Notes: generated by a model not told the origin, from the letters alone. Shown: positions 1-6,574, numbered from the stretch's first letter. The stretch is DNA of 22,204 nt from UBA6382 sp964596865 (GCA_964596865.1 CAZQVW010000008.1:1-22204), one strand, 5' to 3'. Numbers and translations: made by a program.

Positions 1-62
1 ATACTTACTTGCGCAAAGGCGACATGCGCCTCACTGATTTTTCCGAATACATCAAAGATTAA
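1..62 (+). CDS. 3' end of an unidentified protein-coding gene
   Basis: An open frame enters from the left edge and stops at TAA 60-62. Its last residues read TYLRKGDMRLTDFSEYIKD. The frame is continuous from position 3, and the next gene starts 72 bases later on the same strand. I do not recognise the family from 19 residues. It could equally be a chance open frame, although the gene-like spacing and the hairpin right after it favour a real C-terminus. Confidence 0.5.
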   Translation, partial: TYLRKGDMRLTDFSEYIKD

Positions 63-83
63 TAACAATCAATTATTTTACTT

Positions 84-116
84 GGCTTAAAGGTCGCCTC
101 TCATACCTATTAAGCC
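84..116 (+). terminator. Hairpin between the upstream gene and the C1 peptidase gene, possible terminator
   Basis: GGCTTAAAGGT (84-94) pairs with ACCTATTAAGCC (105-116), giving 11 pairs with one bulged base and a 10-base loop. It lies 21 bases after the upstream stop. No clear T-tract follows, so termination is only one reading. A structured leader for the peptidase mRNA is the other. Confidence 0.4.
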
Positions 117-134
117 TGTTCATGCCAAAAGAAG

Positions 135-1523
135 ATGAAAAACAGTCTGATTCTCCTATCCGCCGCCTTGCTTTCGCTGCCGGCTTTTTCCCAAAAAGAG
201 ATTAGTGCGCAGATGCTGGAGCAATGGCGCCAGAATTATCACTCCACCGGTGCCGACCGCGCGCTGGACAACGCCGTGGCCGCCAATGACATAAAGGTGT
301 TGGCGCTCAACAACGAGTCGATGACCCAGTTTGACACGAATTTCTCCAATAAAGTGCCGTCAAAGGGCATCACCGACCAGAAAAGTTCCGGCCGTTGCTG
401 GCTTTTCACCGCCCTCAACGTCCTGCGCTCGGATATGATAAACCGGTATGGCCTCGGGGCGTTCACTTTCTCGCAGAATTATTGCTTTTTCTACGACCAG
501 TTGGAGAAATCCAACCTATTCCTGCAATCTGTTATCGACAATGCGTCCAAACCAATGGACGATAGGCTGGTGGAATGGCTTTTCAAGAATCCTTTGAGCG
601 ACGGCGGCACTTTCTGTGGCGCAGCTGACATCATTATGAAGTATGGATTAGTGCCCGCCGAGGTGATGCCCGAGACTTATTCCGCCAACAAGACCGGCAC
701 TTACGCCACCTTGCTCAAGACCAAACTGCGCGAATACGGCCTCGCCCTCAGAGAGATGGCCGCTTCGGGCGCAAAAGAGAAAGCCTTGGAGCAGAAAAAG
801 CAGGAGCAACTGGGAGTGGTGTATAAGATGCTGGTAAGATGTTTCGGCACACCGCCGCAGAGCTTCCGCTACACCTTAAGAGACAACGCCGGTAAGGTGG
901 TGAAAGACAGCACCTACACGCCGCAGAGTTTCTATAAGGAGTTTGTGGGCAAAGACCTCACGGGCAGCTACCTCATGTTTATGAACGACCCCTCGCGCCC
1001 GTATTACAAAACGTTTGAAATCGATTTAGACCGCCATAGCTACGATGGTCACAACTGGGTGTTCCTCAATGTGCCGATGGACGACATCAAGCAGATGGCC
1101 ATCGCCTCCATCAAGGACAGCACGATGATGTATATGTCGTGCGACGTGAACAAAGACTACGATTCCAAGCGCGGGTATTCAGACCCCAACATCTATAACT
1201 ACGGCGAAATCTTCGGCGTAACATTCCCGATGGATAAGAAGCAGCGCATTCAGACTTTCGCCTCCGCCTCCACCCACGCGATGACACTTATGGCCGTGGA
1301 CCTTACCGCAGATGGCAAACCGCAGAAATGGATGGTGGAAAATTCGTGGGGAGCATCGGCAGGATTTCAGGGACATATCGTAATGAGCGACAGTTGGTTG
1401 AACGAATATCTCTTCCGCCTTGTGGTGGACAAGAAATACGTGCCTCAGAATTTGCAGAACCTCAGTGAGCAGAAGCCCACCCTCCTGCCCGCGTGGGATC
1501 CGTTGTTTTTGCCGGAGGAATAA
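135..1523 (+). CDS. Exported C1-family cysteine peptidase (bleomycin hydrolase / aminopeptidase C type)
   Basis: This is a papain-fold cysteine aminopeptidase of the bleomycin hydrolase/PepC group, which trims N-terminal residues from peptides. The N-terminus (KNSLILLSAALLSLPAFSQ) is a signal peptide, so the enzyme should act in the periplasm or at the surface, unlike cytoplasmic PepC of Firmicutes. The catalytic set is visible: Gln82 and Cys88 in DQKSSGRCWLF, His381 in STHAM, and Asn403 in ENSWG. The length of 462 residues fits the family. The C-terminus ends in PLFLPEE; in bleomycin hydrolases the C-terminal tail lies in the active-site cleft and sets aminopeptidase specificity. ATG 135 is chosen because it gives a complete signal peptide. 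The gene stands alone between a hairpin and a strong terminator. The family call is firm; the physiological substrate is unknown. Confidence 0.93.
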   Translation: MKNSLILLSAALLSLPAFSQKEISAQMLEQWRQNYHSTGADRALDNAVAANDIKVLALNNESMTQFDTNFSNKVPSKGITDQKSSGRCWLFTALNVLRSDMINRYGLGAFTFSQNYCFFYDQLEKSNLFLQSVIDNASKPMDDRLVEWLFKNPLSDGGTFCGAADIIMKYGLVPAEVMPETYSANKTGTYATLLKTKLREYGLALREMAASGAKEKALEQKKQEQLGVVYKMLVRCFGTPPQSFRYTLRDNAGKVVKDSTYTPQSFYKEFVGKDLTGSYLMFMNDPSRPYYKTFEIDLDRHSYDGHNWVFLNVPMDDIKQMAIASIKDSTMMYMSCDVNKDYDSKRGYSDPNIYNYGEIFGVTFPMDKKQRIQTFASASTHAMTLMAVDLTADGKPQKWMVENSWGASAGFQGHIVMSDSWLNEYLFRLVVDKKYVPQNLQNLSEQKPTLLPAWDPLFLPEE

Positions 1524-1538
1524 TTCCCCTTTCCATAT

Positions 1539-1617
1539 CTAATTGGGCTCATAGGCCTGATTAGCACGATTAAAGGTTTTGGCCTGATTAGATTTTCCAG
1601 TCTAATCAGGCCTTTTT
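1539..1617 (+). terminator. Intrinsic terminator after the C1 peptidase gene, with an upstream overlapping-sequence hairpin
   Basis: The main hairpin is a perfect 12-bp stem, GGCCTGATTAGA (1581-1592) with TCTAATCAGGCC (1601-1612), an 8-base loop and TTTTT at 1613-1617, a textbook rho-independent terminator. Just before it lies an 11-bp stem with G-U pairs, CTAATTGGGCT (1539-1549) with GGCCTGATTAG (1554-1564). Its 3' arm is an exact copy of the 5' arm of the terminator, so the two structures could exchange partners. Confidence 0.85.
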
Positions 1618-1749
1618 CGTTTTGATATAGCGCCAAGTTTGTCGTATGTAACGTCAAGTTTTCAATATATAATAAGGTAGTGCGCGGACAAACTGATAGG
1701 ATTATCATTCGTTGCTATCCCGAAAGACAAAAAGGCGTGATAAATCCCC
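1618..1749. other. Gene-free stretch with short repeats
   Basis: No coding frame is credible here. CAAGTTT occurs at 1634 and again 21 bases later at 1655 (CGCCAAGTTT and CGTCAAGTTT). The 15-mer ATATATAATAAGGTA at 1665-1679 recurs exactly at 22119-22133, next to the second palindrome array. Otherwise nothing was recognised. Confidence 0.6.
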
Positions 1750-1821
1750 AAAATCCCGTCATAACATCCGAAAACCCCGCTATAATATATAGGAAAACCG
1801 TCATAATGTCCGAAAACCCCG
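1750..1821. repeat. Left arm of phased module: degenerate 21-bp units led by AAAAYCCCG
   Basis: Four units start with AAAATCCCG (1750), AAAACCCCG (1771), AAAACCG (1794) and AAAACCCCG (1813). The spacings are 21, 23 and 19, averaging 21. The interiors are loosely similar (TCATAACATCC, TATAATATATAGG, TCATAATGTCC). The lead motif is the reverse complement of the CGGGATTTT motif that repeats to the right of the palindromic core, so the two arms point in opposite directions. This is visible directly; the function is unknown. Confidence 0.75.
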
Positions 1822-1822
1822 A

Positions 1823-1926
1823 GATAGTTTGCGTTAACAGTACTGTTTAGATAATGTTACAGTGCTGTAACAATAACTAAACAGTACTGTTAACTTATTG
1901 TTACAGCACTGTGAACGCAAACTATC
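1823..1926. repeat. Core of phased module: four 10-bp palindromes at exact 22-bp spacing inside a 13-bp inverted repeat
   Basis: Palindromes ACAGTACTGT (1837), ACAGTGCTGT (1859), ACAGTACTGT (1881) and ACAGCACTGT (1903) are each 22 bp apart. The 12-bp spacers alternate in orientation: TTAGATAATGTT, AACAATAACTAA (reverse complement TTAGTTATTGTT), TAACTTATTGTT. The ends are a perfect inverted repeat, GATAGTTTGCGTT (1823-1835) and AACGCAAACTATC (1914-1926). It can be read as a tandem array of dyad sites on one helix face, or as a large cruciform/hairpin with A-rich and T-rich outer flanks. A second, truncated copy closes the window (22156-22204). Confidence 0.9.
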
Positions 1927-1927
1927 G

Positions 1928-2010
1928 CGGGATTTTTTCGCCGTTGGTCGGATTTTTTTCGCTGCAGGTCGGGATTTATACGCCGGAAGTGGGATTTTAT
2001 GCACGTTTTG
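1928..2010. repeat. Right arm of phased module: four 21-bp units led by CGGGATTTT
   Basis: Units begin CGGGATTTT (1928), CGGATTTT (1949), CGGGATTTA (1970) and TGGGATTTT (1990), spaced 21, 21 and 20 bases. Each is followed by a C/G-containing half such as CGCCGTTG, CGCTGCAG or CGCCGGAA. Orientation is inverted relative to the left arm, which makes the whole 1750-2010 block roughly symmetric about the palindrome core. Confidence 0.8.
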
Positions 2011-2030
2011 GCGCACTTTCAGAGCCGAAA

Positions 2031-2132
2031 GGCGTCCAAAAGGGGATTTTTCTTCACATTTTGGACGAGTTTAAGGGGTGAACGGCGTACAAAATCGCGT
2101 TTTCCTTCACGTTTTGGACGAGGTTCAGACGT
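2031..2132. repeat. Two tandem copies of a 53-bp repeat containing an inverted repeat
   Basis: GGCGTCCAAAA at 2031 and GGCGTACAAAA at 2084 start two similar blocks 53 bp apart. Both continue through CTTCAC and TTTTGGACGAG. In the first copy GTCCAAAA (2034-2041) pairs with TTTTGGAC (2059-2066); the second copy keeps this with one mismatch (GTACAAAA 2087-2094, TTTTGGAC 2113-2120). No coding frame crosses both copies credibly. Confidence 0.75.
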
Positions 2133-2181
2133 ATTTTCTTGACTTTACAGCGAGGACAATGAAGCGGTTTTCATAAAAACA

Positions 2182-2233
2182 AACAAAGACAGTGAGAAAA
2201 GCGAACAAAGATAGTGAGAAATGCGAACAAACA
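2182..2233. repeat. 22-bp direct tandem repeat, two full copies plus a partial
   Basis: AACAAAGACAGTGAGAAAAG-CG (2182-2203) is followed by AACAAAGATAGTGAGAAATG-CG (2204-2225), 20 of 22 bases identical, and by AACAAA again at 2226. The period is again two helical turns. Confidence 0.8.
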
Positions 2234-2250
2234 AATGATAACAAGAATTT

Positions 2251-2291
2251 TGTGGGGCGAGACACGTTTGTGCAAGGCCATTGTCCCTACA
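2251..2291. repeat. REP-like sequence with TGTGGGG / CCCTACA ends
   Basis: The ends TGTGGGG (2251-2257) and CCCTACA (2285-2291) are near inverted repeats around a GC-rich interior (CGAGACACG ... GCAAGGCC). The layout resembles short extragenic palindromes. A 70-codon frame running through it is best seen as a chance translation of the repeat. Only one clear copy is in the window. Confidence 0.45.
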
Positions 2292-2384
2292 TTTATAACC
2301 ACTTACGGCGTAAAAGAGAATGCCCACTCGTCAGATATTGCCATTCGGTTGGATATGAACGCCCTCTTCTGCTTGTAGGGCAAA

Positions 2385-2417
2385 TTGGCGCGGTGTCAAA
2401 ATAAATTCGTATTTTTG
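2385..2417 (+). promoter_or_regulatory. Predicted Bacteroidota promoter upstream of greA
   Basis: TATTTTTG (2410-2417) matches the Bacteroidota -7 consensus TAnnTTTG. TTGG at 2385-2388 is an acceptable -33 element with a 21-base spacer. Transcription would start near 2424 and give greA a leader of about 330 bases, which would include the 67-bp hairpin element at 2521-2587 and the hairpin at 2645-2665. Just before it, GCCCT (2361-2365) can pair with AGGGC (2377-2381). Confidence 0.5.
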
Positions 2418-2520
2418 CACGTTCAAAACAAGGGGCTTTAGTCAAGACGAGGGCGAGGCCGATGAAAAAGCCCGCCGCATTGTAATGATGCCATATATCC
2501 GGTATACAGGAGAGTATCTG

Positions 2521-2587
2521 TAGGGGCAGGTTTTGCGGGACTCTCAAAATTTGAGGTACGAACATTTTGGGTGCTTTATACCTGCCC
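2521..2587 (+). repeat. 67-bp MITE-like element, copy 1 (second copy inverted at 20870-20936)
   Basis: The ends are a perfect 8-bp inverted repeat, GGGCAGGT (2524-2531) and ACCTGCCC (2580-2587). Inside is a second palindrome, CTCAAAATTTGAG (2543-2555). The reverse complement of 20870-20936 aligns along the whole length with scattered substitutions and a few 1-2 base gaps. The terminal stem stays paired in both copies although its sequence differs (CAGG:CCTG here, CGGG:CCCG there). It encodes no protein. Confidence 0.85.
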
Positions 2588-2644
2588 AAGTATCGACAGC
2601 ACGATTAACAATATGAATTACAGAGTGTTGTCGCGTAATTTCTC

Positions 2645-2665
2645 GGGTGGGTATAAAACCCACTC
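2645..2665. repeat. Short hairpin of the GGGCAGGT...ACCTGCCC family, between element copy 1 and greA
   Basis: GTGGGT (2647-2652), loop ATAAA, ACCCAC (2658-2663), extended by two outer pairs (one G-U). The reverse strand reads GTAGGAGTGGGT-TTTAT-ACCCACCC. This matches the two ends of the 67-bp element joined without its interior, so it looks like a minimal form of the same family. The remaining sequence up to greA (2666-2756) shows nothing recognisable. Confidence 0.65.
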
Positions 2666-2756
2666 CTACCGGTCAAATCAACACATCGCGTGTATCTAAA
2701 CAGAGATGCGACAATCTCGACGAAAGACAGAGCCTATAACAATAAAAGTGAGCAAG

Positions 2757-3221
2757 ATGGAATATATGTCTAAAGAAGGCTACGGCCGATTGGAGGCCGA
2801 GCTCAATGAATTGGTAAAAGAGAAGTTGCCCGAGGCCATCCGCTCTATTTCCGAGGCGCGCGACAAGGGCGATTTGAGTGAAAATTTTGAATACCACGCA
2901 GCCAAGCGTGAGCAGGGGCGTATTCTGGGCAGAATCCGCTTTCTTCAGCGAGTGCTGACCCACGCGCGGGTGATGCCCGAGATGAGTAATGACGATGGCA
3001 GCGTGAAGTTACTTTCAAAGGTAGGGCTAATAAATTTGGACAATGAGACGCACCCCACCTATACCATTGTCTCGCCCCACGAGGCCAACGCCCGTGAAGG
3101 CAAGATCTCTGTGAAATCGCCTGTGGCCAAGGCCTTGATGAGCAAAAAGGTGGGCGATGAGGTGGAGGTGGTTGTGCCTATCGGCAAATTGAGATTTAGG
3201 ATAGAAAGCATCAGTAGGTAG
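2757..3221 (+). CDS. greA: Transcription elongation factor GreA
   Basis: GreA binds in the secondary channel of RNA polymerase and stimulates cleavage of the 3' end of backtracked RNA. The N-terminal coiled coil is clear (YMSKEGYGRLEAELNELV ... EARDKGDLSENFEYHAAKRE), including the D-L-S-E-N-x-E-Y segment with the acidic tip. The C-terminal FKBP-like domain ends in GKLRFRIESI. The frame is open from ATG 2706, but ATG 2757 (MEYMSKEGYGRL) gives 154 residues and the usual family start. The 17 extra upstream residues (RQSRRKTEPITIKVSK) look like leader sequence. The gene is monocistronic in appearance, with repeats upstream and the dnaN promoter 160 bases downstream. Confidence 0.95.
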   Translation: MEYMSKEGYGRLEAELNELVKEKLPEAIRSISEARDKGDLSENFEYHAAKREQGRILGRIRFLQRVLTHARVMPEMSNDDGSVKLLSKVGLINLDNETHPTYTIVSPHEANAREGKISVKSPVAKALMSKKVGDEVEVVVPIGKLRFRIESISR

Positions 3222-3347
3222 GAGACGCCGGTGAGCATTGGCGAGCCAATAATGGCGTTGTAATAAAAAGGCGAGCACCATTTTTCCTTTGCTAATACCT
3301 TATATTAATTTTAGATATGGAAAAGCGGGTATATGCGAAGAAAGTTG

Positions 3348-3355
3348 TACCTTTG
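3348..3355 (+). promoter_or_regulatory. -7 element of the dnaN promoter
   Basis: TACCTTTG is an exact match to TAnnTTTG and lies 28 bases before the dnaN ATG, giving a leader of about 20 bases. No good TTG is seen at the expected -33 distance, so the call rests on the -7 element and position. Confidence 0.6.
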
Positions 3356-3383
3356 TTCCAGTAATTATAACATTTAACAAACA

Positions 3384-4511
3384 ATGATATACACAGTAAA
3401 CAGTGCAGAGCTGTATACACGCCTGCAAAACTTGGCCAAAGTGATTTTGGCCAAAAATAGTGTCCCGATTTTGGATTGTGTCCTGTTTGAAATCAAGGGC
3501 GATGTGCTTAGCCTGCGCTCCACGGACAAGGAGGTTACGCTGGAGAGCAAGATGAAATTGGTGGAGAGCGGCGGCGACAGTAGTTTCGCCCTAAACGCCA
3601 AGCGAATCATAGATATTCTTAAGACCATTCCCGAACAACCCATCAGTTTAGACGTGAATACATCGTCGCTTCAGATTAATCTGAAATACAAGAATGGCGA
3701 GATGGTGTTTCAGGGCGAGAGCGCCGAGGAGTATCCGCAGCTGATGGCGAGCGGAGATGAAGAGAGCTCCATCAGCGTCAATAATGCGGCGTTGAATTCG
3801 GCCCTTGGCAATGCTATCGTGGCCACGGCCAGTGATGATTCGCGCGAAGCCATGCAGGGCATCCTCTTCGACATCACGCCGGAGGAGTTTGCCATCGTGG
3901 CCAGCGATGGCAGGAAGTTGGTGCGCACGTTAGTGAAATGCGACACCAACGGTCTCACAAAAAATTTCATTCTGCCCCAGAAGCCTACGGTGATTGTGCG
4001 CTCGGTGCTGGGCGATGCCGAGGGTGAAGTGAAGATTAGCACATACACCGAGGGCAATGCCACCTTCGACACCGGCGAATATGTGATGCATTGCCGTTTA
4101 ATCAGTGAGCCCTACCCAAATTACCGCGCAGTAATCCCGCAGCACAACGACCGTATCGCCACTATCGACAAGGAGACTTTCGTCAGTGCGTTGAGGCGCG
4201 TGATGGTGGTGGCCGATAAGAGCACATGCTTGGTGAAACTGCAGTTTGAGCCGAACAAGATGACCCTCTCGGCCGAGAACAACAATTACGCCATGAGCGC
4301 GGAGGAGAGAGTTCTGTGCCAGTATGAGGGATTGCCGATTAAGATTGGGTTCCAGGGCGATTATTTGCAGGAGCTATTGACGCGTATCACCACCGAGGAG
4401 GTGGTAATCCAGCTTTCCGACCCCTCGCGCGCCAGTTTGATATTGCCCTCCGCGCAAGAGGAGAATACCAATGTGCTGATGCTATTGATGCCTCTGCTTA
4501 TCACAAACTAA
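3384..4511 (+). CDS. dnaN: DNA polymerase III beta subunit (sliding clamp)
   Basis: The ring-shaped clamp that tethers the replicative polymerase to DNA. The 375 residues span the usual three beta-clamp domains. Recognisable points are SREAMQGILFDI (154-164) and ASDGRKL (173-179), the counterparts of the family's 'RGVLF' and 'ATDGHRL' segments. The C-terminal strand LMLLMPLLI corresponds to the 'YVIMPM' tail next to the peptide-binding pocket. Translation starts at ATG 3384 after an A-rich leader without a Shine-Dalgarno sequence. It heads a tight run of genes (the next starts 13 bases later). As usual in Bacteroidota, it is not beside dnaA; the window shows no DnaA-box cluster or other sign of oriC. 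Confidence 0.97.
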   Translation: MIYTVNSAELYTRLQNLAKVILAKNSVPILDCVLFEIKGDVLSLRSTDKEVTLESKMKLVESGGDSSFALNAKRIIDILKTIPEQPISLDVNTSSLQINLKYKNGEMVFQGESAEEYPQLMASGDEESSISVNNAALNSALGNAIVATASDDSREAMQGILFDITPEEFAIVASDGRKLVRTLVKCDTNGLTKNFILPQKPTVIVRSVLGDAEGEVKISTYTEGNATFDTGEYVMHCRLISEPYPNYRAVIPQHNDRIATIDKETFVSALRRVMVVADKSTCLVKLQFEPNKMTLSAENNNYAMSAEERVLCQYEGLPIKIGFQGDYLQELLTRITTEEVVIQLSDPSRASLILPSAQEENTNVLMLLMPLLITN

Positions 4512-4524
4512 ACTCGCGCCAACA

Positions 4525-5316
4525 ATGAAGCTCAACCTCCAAAAGCCACTGGTGATCTTTGATTTGGAGACCACCGGCACCAGTATCACCCAAGACCGCA
4601 TCGTGGAGATTTCGTATATCCGCGTGGAGCCTAATGGCAACGAGCAATCCCACACCATGCGCATTAATCCCGGTATGCATATCCCCGAGGAGGCTACCAA
4701 TGTCCACGGAATAACGGATGAGGACGTGAAGGACTGCCCCTTGTTTAAGGATGTGGCGCAGGATCTGGCCAACAAATTCAAAGGATGCGATTTCGCCGGA
4801 TTTAATTCCAATCATTTCGATATTCCTTTGCTGGTGGAAGAAATGCTGAGGGCCGGAGTAAATTTAGATCTGACCAACGCCCGCATGGTGGACGCACAGA
4901 CCATCTTCCACAAGATGGAGAAGCGCACCCTTTCGGCAGCCTATAAATTCTATTGCGGAAAAGATTTGGAGGGCGCCCACGCTGCTATGAATGATACGCG
5001 CGCCACGTATGAAGTGCTGCAGGCGGAGCTGGACCACTACGGTTCCCAACTGAAAAACGACATCGGTTGGCTGGCCGAATTCTCGCGCAACAACCGCAAT
5101 GCCGATTTGGCCGGACGCCTAAGCTATAACGACAAGAATGAGATTGTCTTTAATTTCGGAAAATACAAGGGACAGAAGGTGGTAGACATCTTCCGCCGCG
5201 ACCCGGGATATTATTCATGGATTCTGCAGGGCGATTTTGCACAAAGCACAAAGAATGTGCTCACCTATATCAAACTGCAGGAAAGCAAGATGAGCGCAAA
5301 CGGCCAAGTGAAGTAA
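4525..5316 (+). CDS. DnaQ-like 3'-5' exonuclease (DNA polymerase III epsilon-type)
   Basis: A DEDDh-family exonuclease, of the kind that removes mismatched 3' nucleotides. The metal and catalytic residues are visible: Asp13 and Glu15 in FDLETTG, Asp99 in GFNSNHFDIPLL, His152 and Asp157 in AHAAMNDTRAT. A C-terminal segment from about residue 215 (FNFGKYKGQKV ... DPGYYSWILQGDF) is a small accessory domain seen in Bacteroidota relatives, of unknown role. The gene starts 13 bases after dnaN and ends 19 before coaBC, so co-transcription with the clamp gene is likely. It may be the proofreading subunit or a separate repair exonuclease; position beside dnaN supports but does not prove the former. 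Confidence 0.9.
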   Translation: MKLNLQKPLVIFDLETTGTSITQDRIVEISYIRVEPNGNEQSHTMRINPGMHIPEEATNVHGITDEDVKDCPLFKDVAQDLANKFKGCDFAGFNSNHFDIPLLVEEMLRAGVNLDLTNARMVDAQTIFHKMEKRTLSAAYKFYCGKDLEGAHAAMNDTRATYEVLQAELDHYGSQLKNDIGWLAEFSRNNRNADLAGRLSYNDKNEIVFNFGKYKGQKVVDIFRRDPGYYSWILQGDFAQSTKNVLTYIKLQESKMSANGQVK

Positions 5317-5335
5317 GGAAAATCCAAACATATAG

Positions 5336-6559
5336 ATGATGACACTACGGGGCAAGCATATCGTATTGGGCATAAGTGGCAGTATCGCAGCTTATAAGGC
5401 CTGTCTCATAATTAGATGCCTTATAAAGCGGGGCGCCGAGGTGCAGGTGGTGATTACACCGGCAGGAAAGGAGTTTATCACGCCCGTTACCTTGTCGGCG
5501 CTCACCCATAAACCGGTGATAAGCGACTTCTTTGCTCAGCGCGATGGCACATGGCATAGCCACGTAGACCTCGGCCTGTGGGCTGACGCGATGATTGTGG
5601 CGCCTGCCACAGCGTCCACTATCGCAAAGATGGCAAATGGCGTGGCCGACAATATGCTCATCACTACTTACCTATCAATGAAAGCTCCGGTGTTTGTGGC
5701 TCCGGCCATGGACCTCGATATGTTCGCCCATCCCTCCACCCAGCATAATATAGAGCTGTTGCGCTCCTATGGCAACATTATCATAGAGCCCGCCACGGGC
5801 GAATTGGCCAGCACTCTGGTAGGCAAAGGGCGTATGCAGGAGCCGGAACAGATAGTGGACGCAGTGGAAAAGAATCTGGCCGTAGCCGGCGAATTGGCAG
5901 GCAAAAAAATCCTCATCACTGCCGGCCCTACCTACGAAAAAATCGACCCCGTCCGCTTTATCGGCAATTATTCCAGTGGCAAGATGGGCTACGCCATTGC
6001 ATTGGAGTGCGCTAATAGGGGCGCGGAGGTGGAGCTCGTGAGCGGCCCCACACACCTCTCGATTGCCCACCCCTTGGTGAAGATTGTTAAGGTGGAGAGC
6101 GCGCAGGAGATGTACGACGCCGCCACAAAAGCCTTCCCCACCTGCGATGCCGCCATCTTGAGCGCGGCCGTGGCGGATTTCACTCCGGACATCATGGCCA
6201 ACTCTAAAATTAAGCGCGAGAAAGGCGAGCAGGTGCTCCACCTAAAACCCACGCCCGACATCGCCGCCGCTTTAGGGCACATTAAGACGCAGAAACAAAA
6301 GTTGGTGGGATTTGCCTTGGAGACTGATAATGAACAAGCAAATGCGCATCACAAACTGGTGAGCAAGAATCTGGACTTTATCGTGCTTAATTCTCTGCGC
6401 GATAAGGGCGCCGGATTTAATGTAGACACAAACAAGATTACTATCCTCCGCACTGATGGCACCCAGACCTCCTATCCTCTTAAGAGTAAGGCGGATGTGG
6501 CGCGCGACATCATCGACAATCTCCGCATCCTGCTTTGTGGCACAGGCTCTAACGAATAG
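5336..6559 (+). CDS. coaBC: Bifunctional phosphopantothenoylcysteine decarboxylase / phosphopantothenate-cysteine ligase
   Basis: This fusion enzyme makes 4'-phosphopantetheine for coenzyme A: CoaB joins cysteine to phosphopantothenate using CTP, and CoaC decarboxylates the product using FMN. The CoaC half (about 1-185) has the flavin-binding GISGSIAAYKA and active His76 in HVDLGLWAD. The CoaB half (about 188-407) has ITAGPTYEKIDPVRFIGNYS, SAAVADF and NSKIKREKGE. Two CoaC positions differ from the E. coli enzyme: PAMDLDMF has Asp126 where the PxMNxxMW motif has Asn, and ELASTLVGKGRM has Ser159 where E. coli has the catalytic Cys158. The Asp form is, to my recollection, common in this phylum. 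ATG 5336 and 5339 are both possible starts. 407 residues is normal. Confidence 0.95.
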   Translation: MMTLRGKHIVLGISGSIAAYKACLIIRCLIKRGAEVQVVITPAGKEFITPVTLSALTHKPVISDFFAQRDGTWHSHVDLGLWADAMIVAPATASTIAKMANGVADNMLITTYLSMKAPVFVAPAMDLDMFAHPSTQHNIELLRSYGNIIIEPATGELASTLVGKGRMQEPEQIVDAVEKNLAVAGELAGKKILITAGPTYEKIDPVRFIGNYSSGKMGYAIALECANRGAEVELVSGPTHLSIAHPLVKIVKVESAQEMYDAATKAFPTCDAAILSAAVADFTPDIMANSKIKREKGEQVLHLKPTPDIAAALGHIKTQKQKLVGFALETDNEQANAHHKLVSKNLDFIVLNSLRDKGAGFNVDTNKITILRTDGTQTSYPLKSKADVARDIIDNLRILLCGTGSNE

Positions 6560-6574
6560 CATAAGAAAAACAAG

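Noticed and set aside
1837..1912. LexA (SOS) operators because of CTGT...ACAG
   Set aside because: The gap between CTGT and ACAG is 12, not the 8 of the classic box, and the symmetric decamer ACAGTACTGT is the repeated unit. No SOS-type gene follows.
1823..1926. CRISPR array
   Set aside because: The repeated unit is a 10-bp palindrome with 12-bp spacers that are copies of one another in alternating orientation; no cas gene is nearby.
1750..2010. Replication origin beside dnaN
   Set aside because: No DnaA-box cluster (TTATNCACA) was seen, and dnaN is usually not at oriC in Bacteroidota. The array alone is not evidence of an origin.
2192..2404. 70-codon plus-strand frame
   Set aside because: It passes through a 22-bp tandem repeat and a REP-like sequence and has no start signal or family resemblance.
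2251..2674. tRNA or small structured RNA gene in the repeat-rich gap
   Set aside because: The hairpins are simple stems; no cloverleaf, anticodon arm or conserved TΨC sequence was found.
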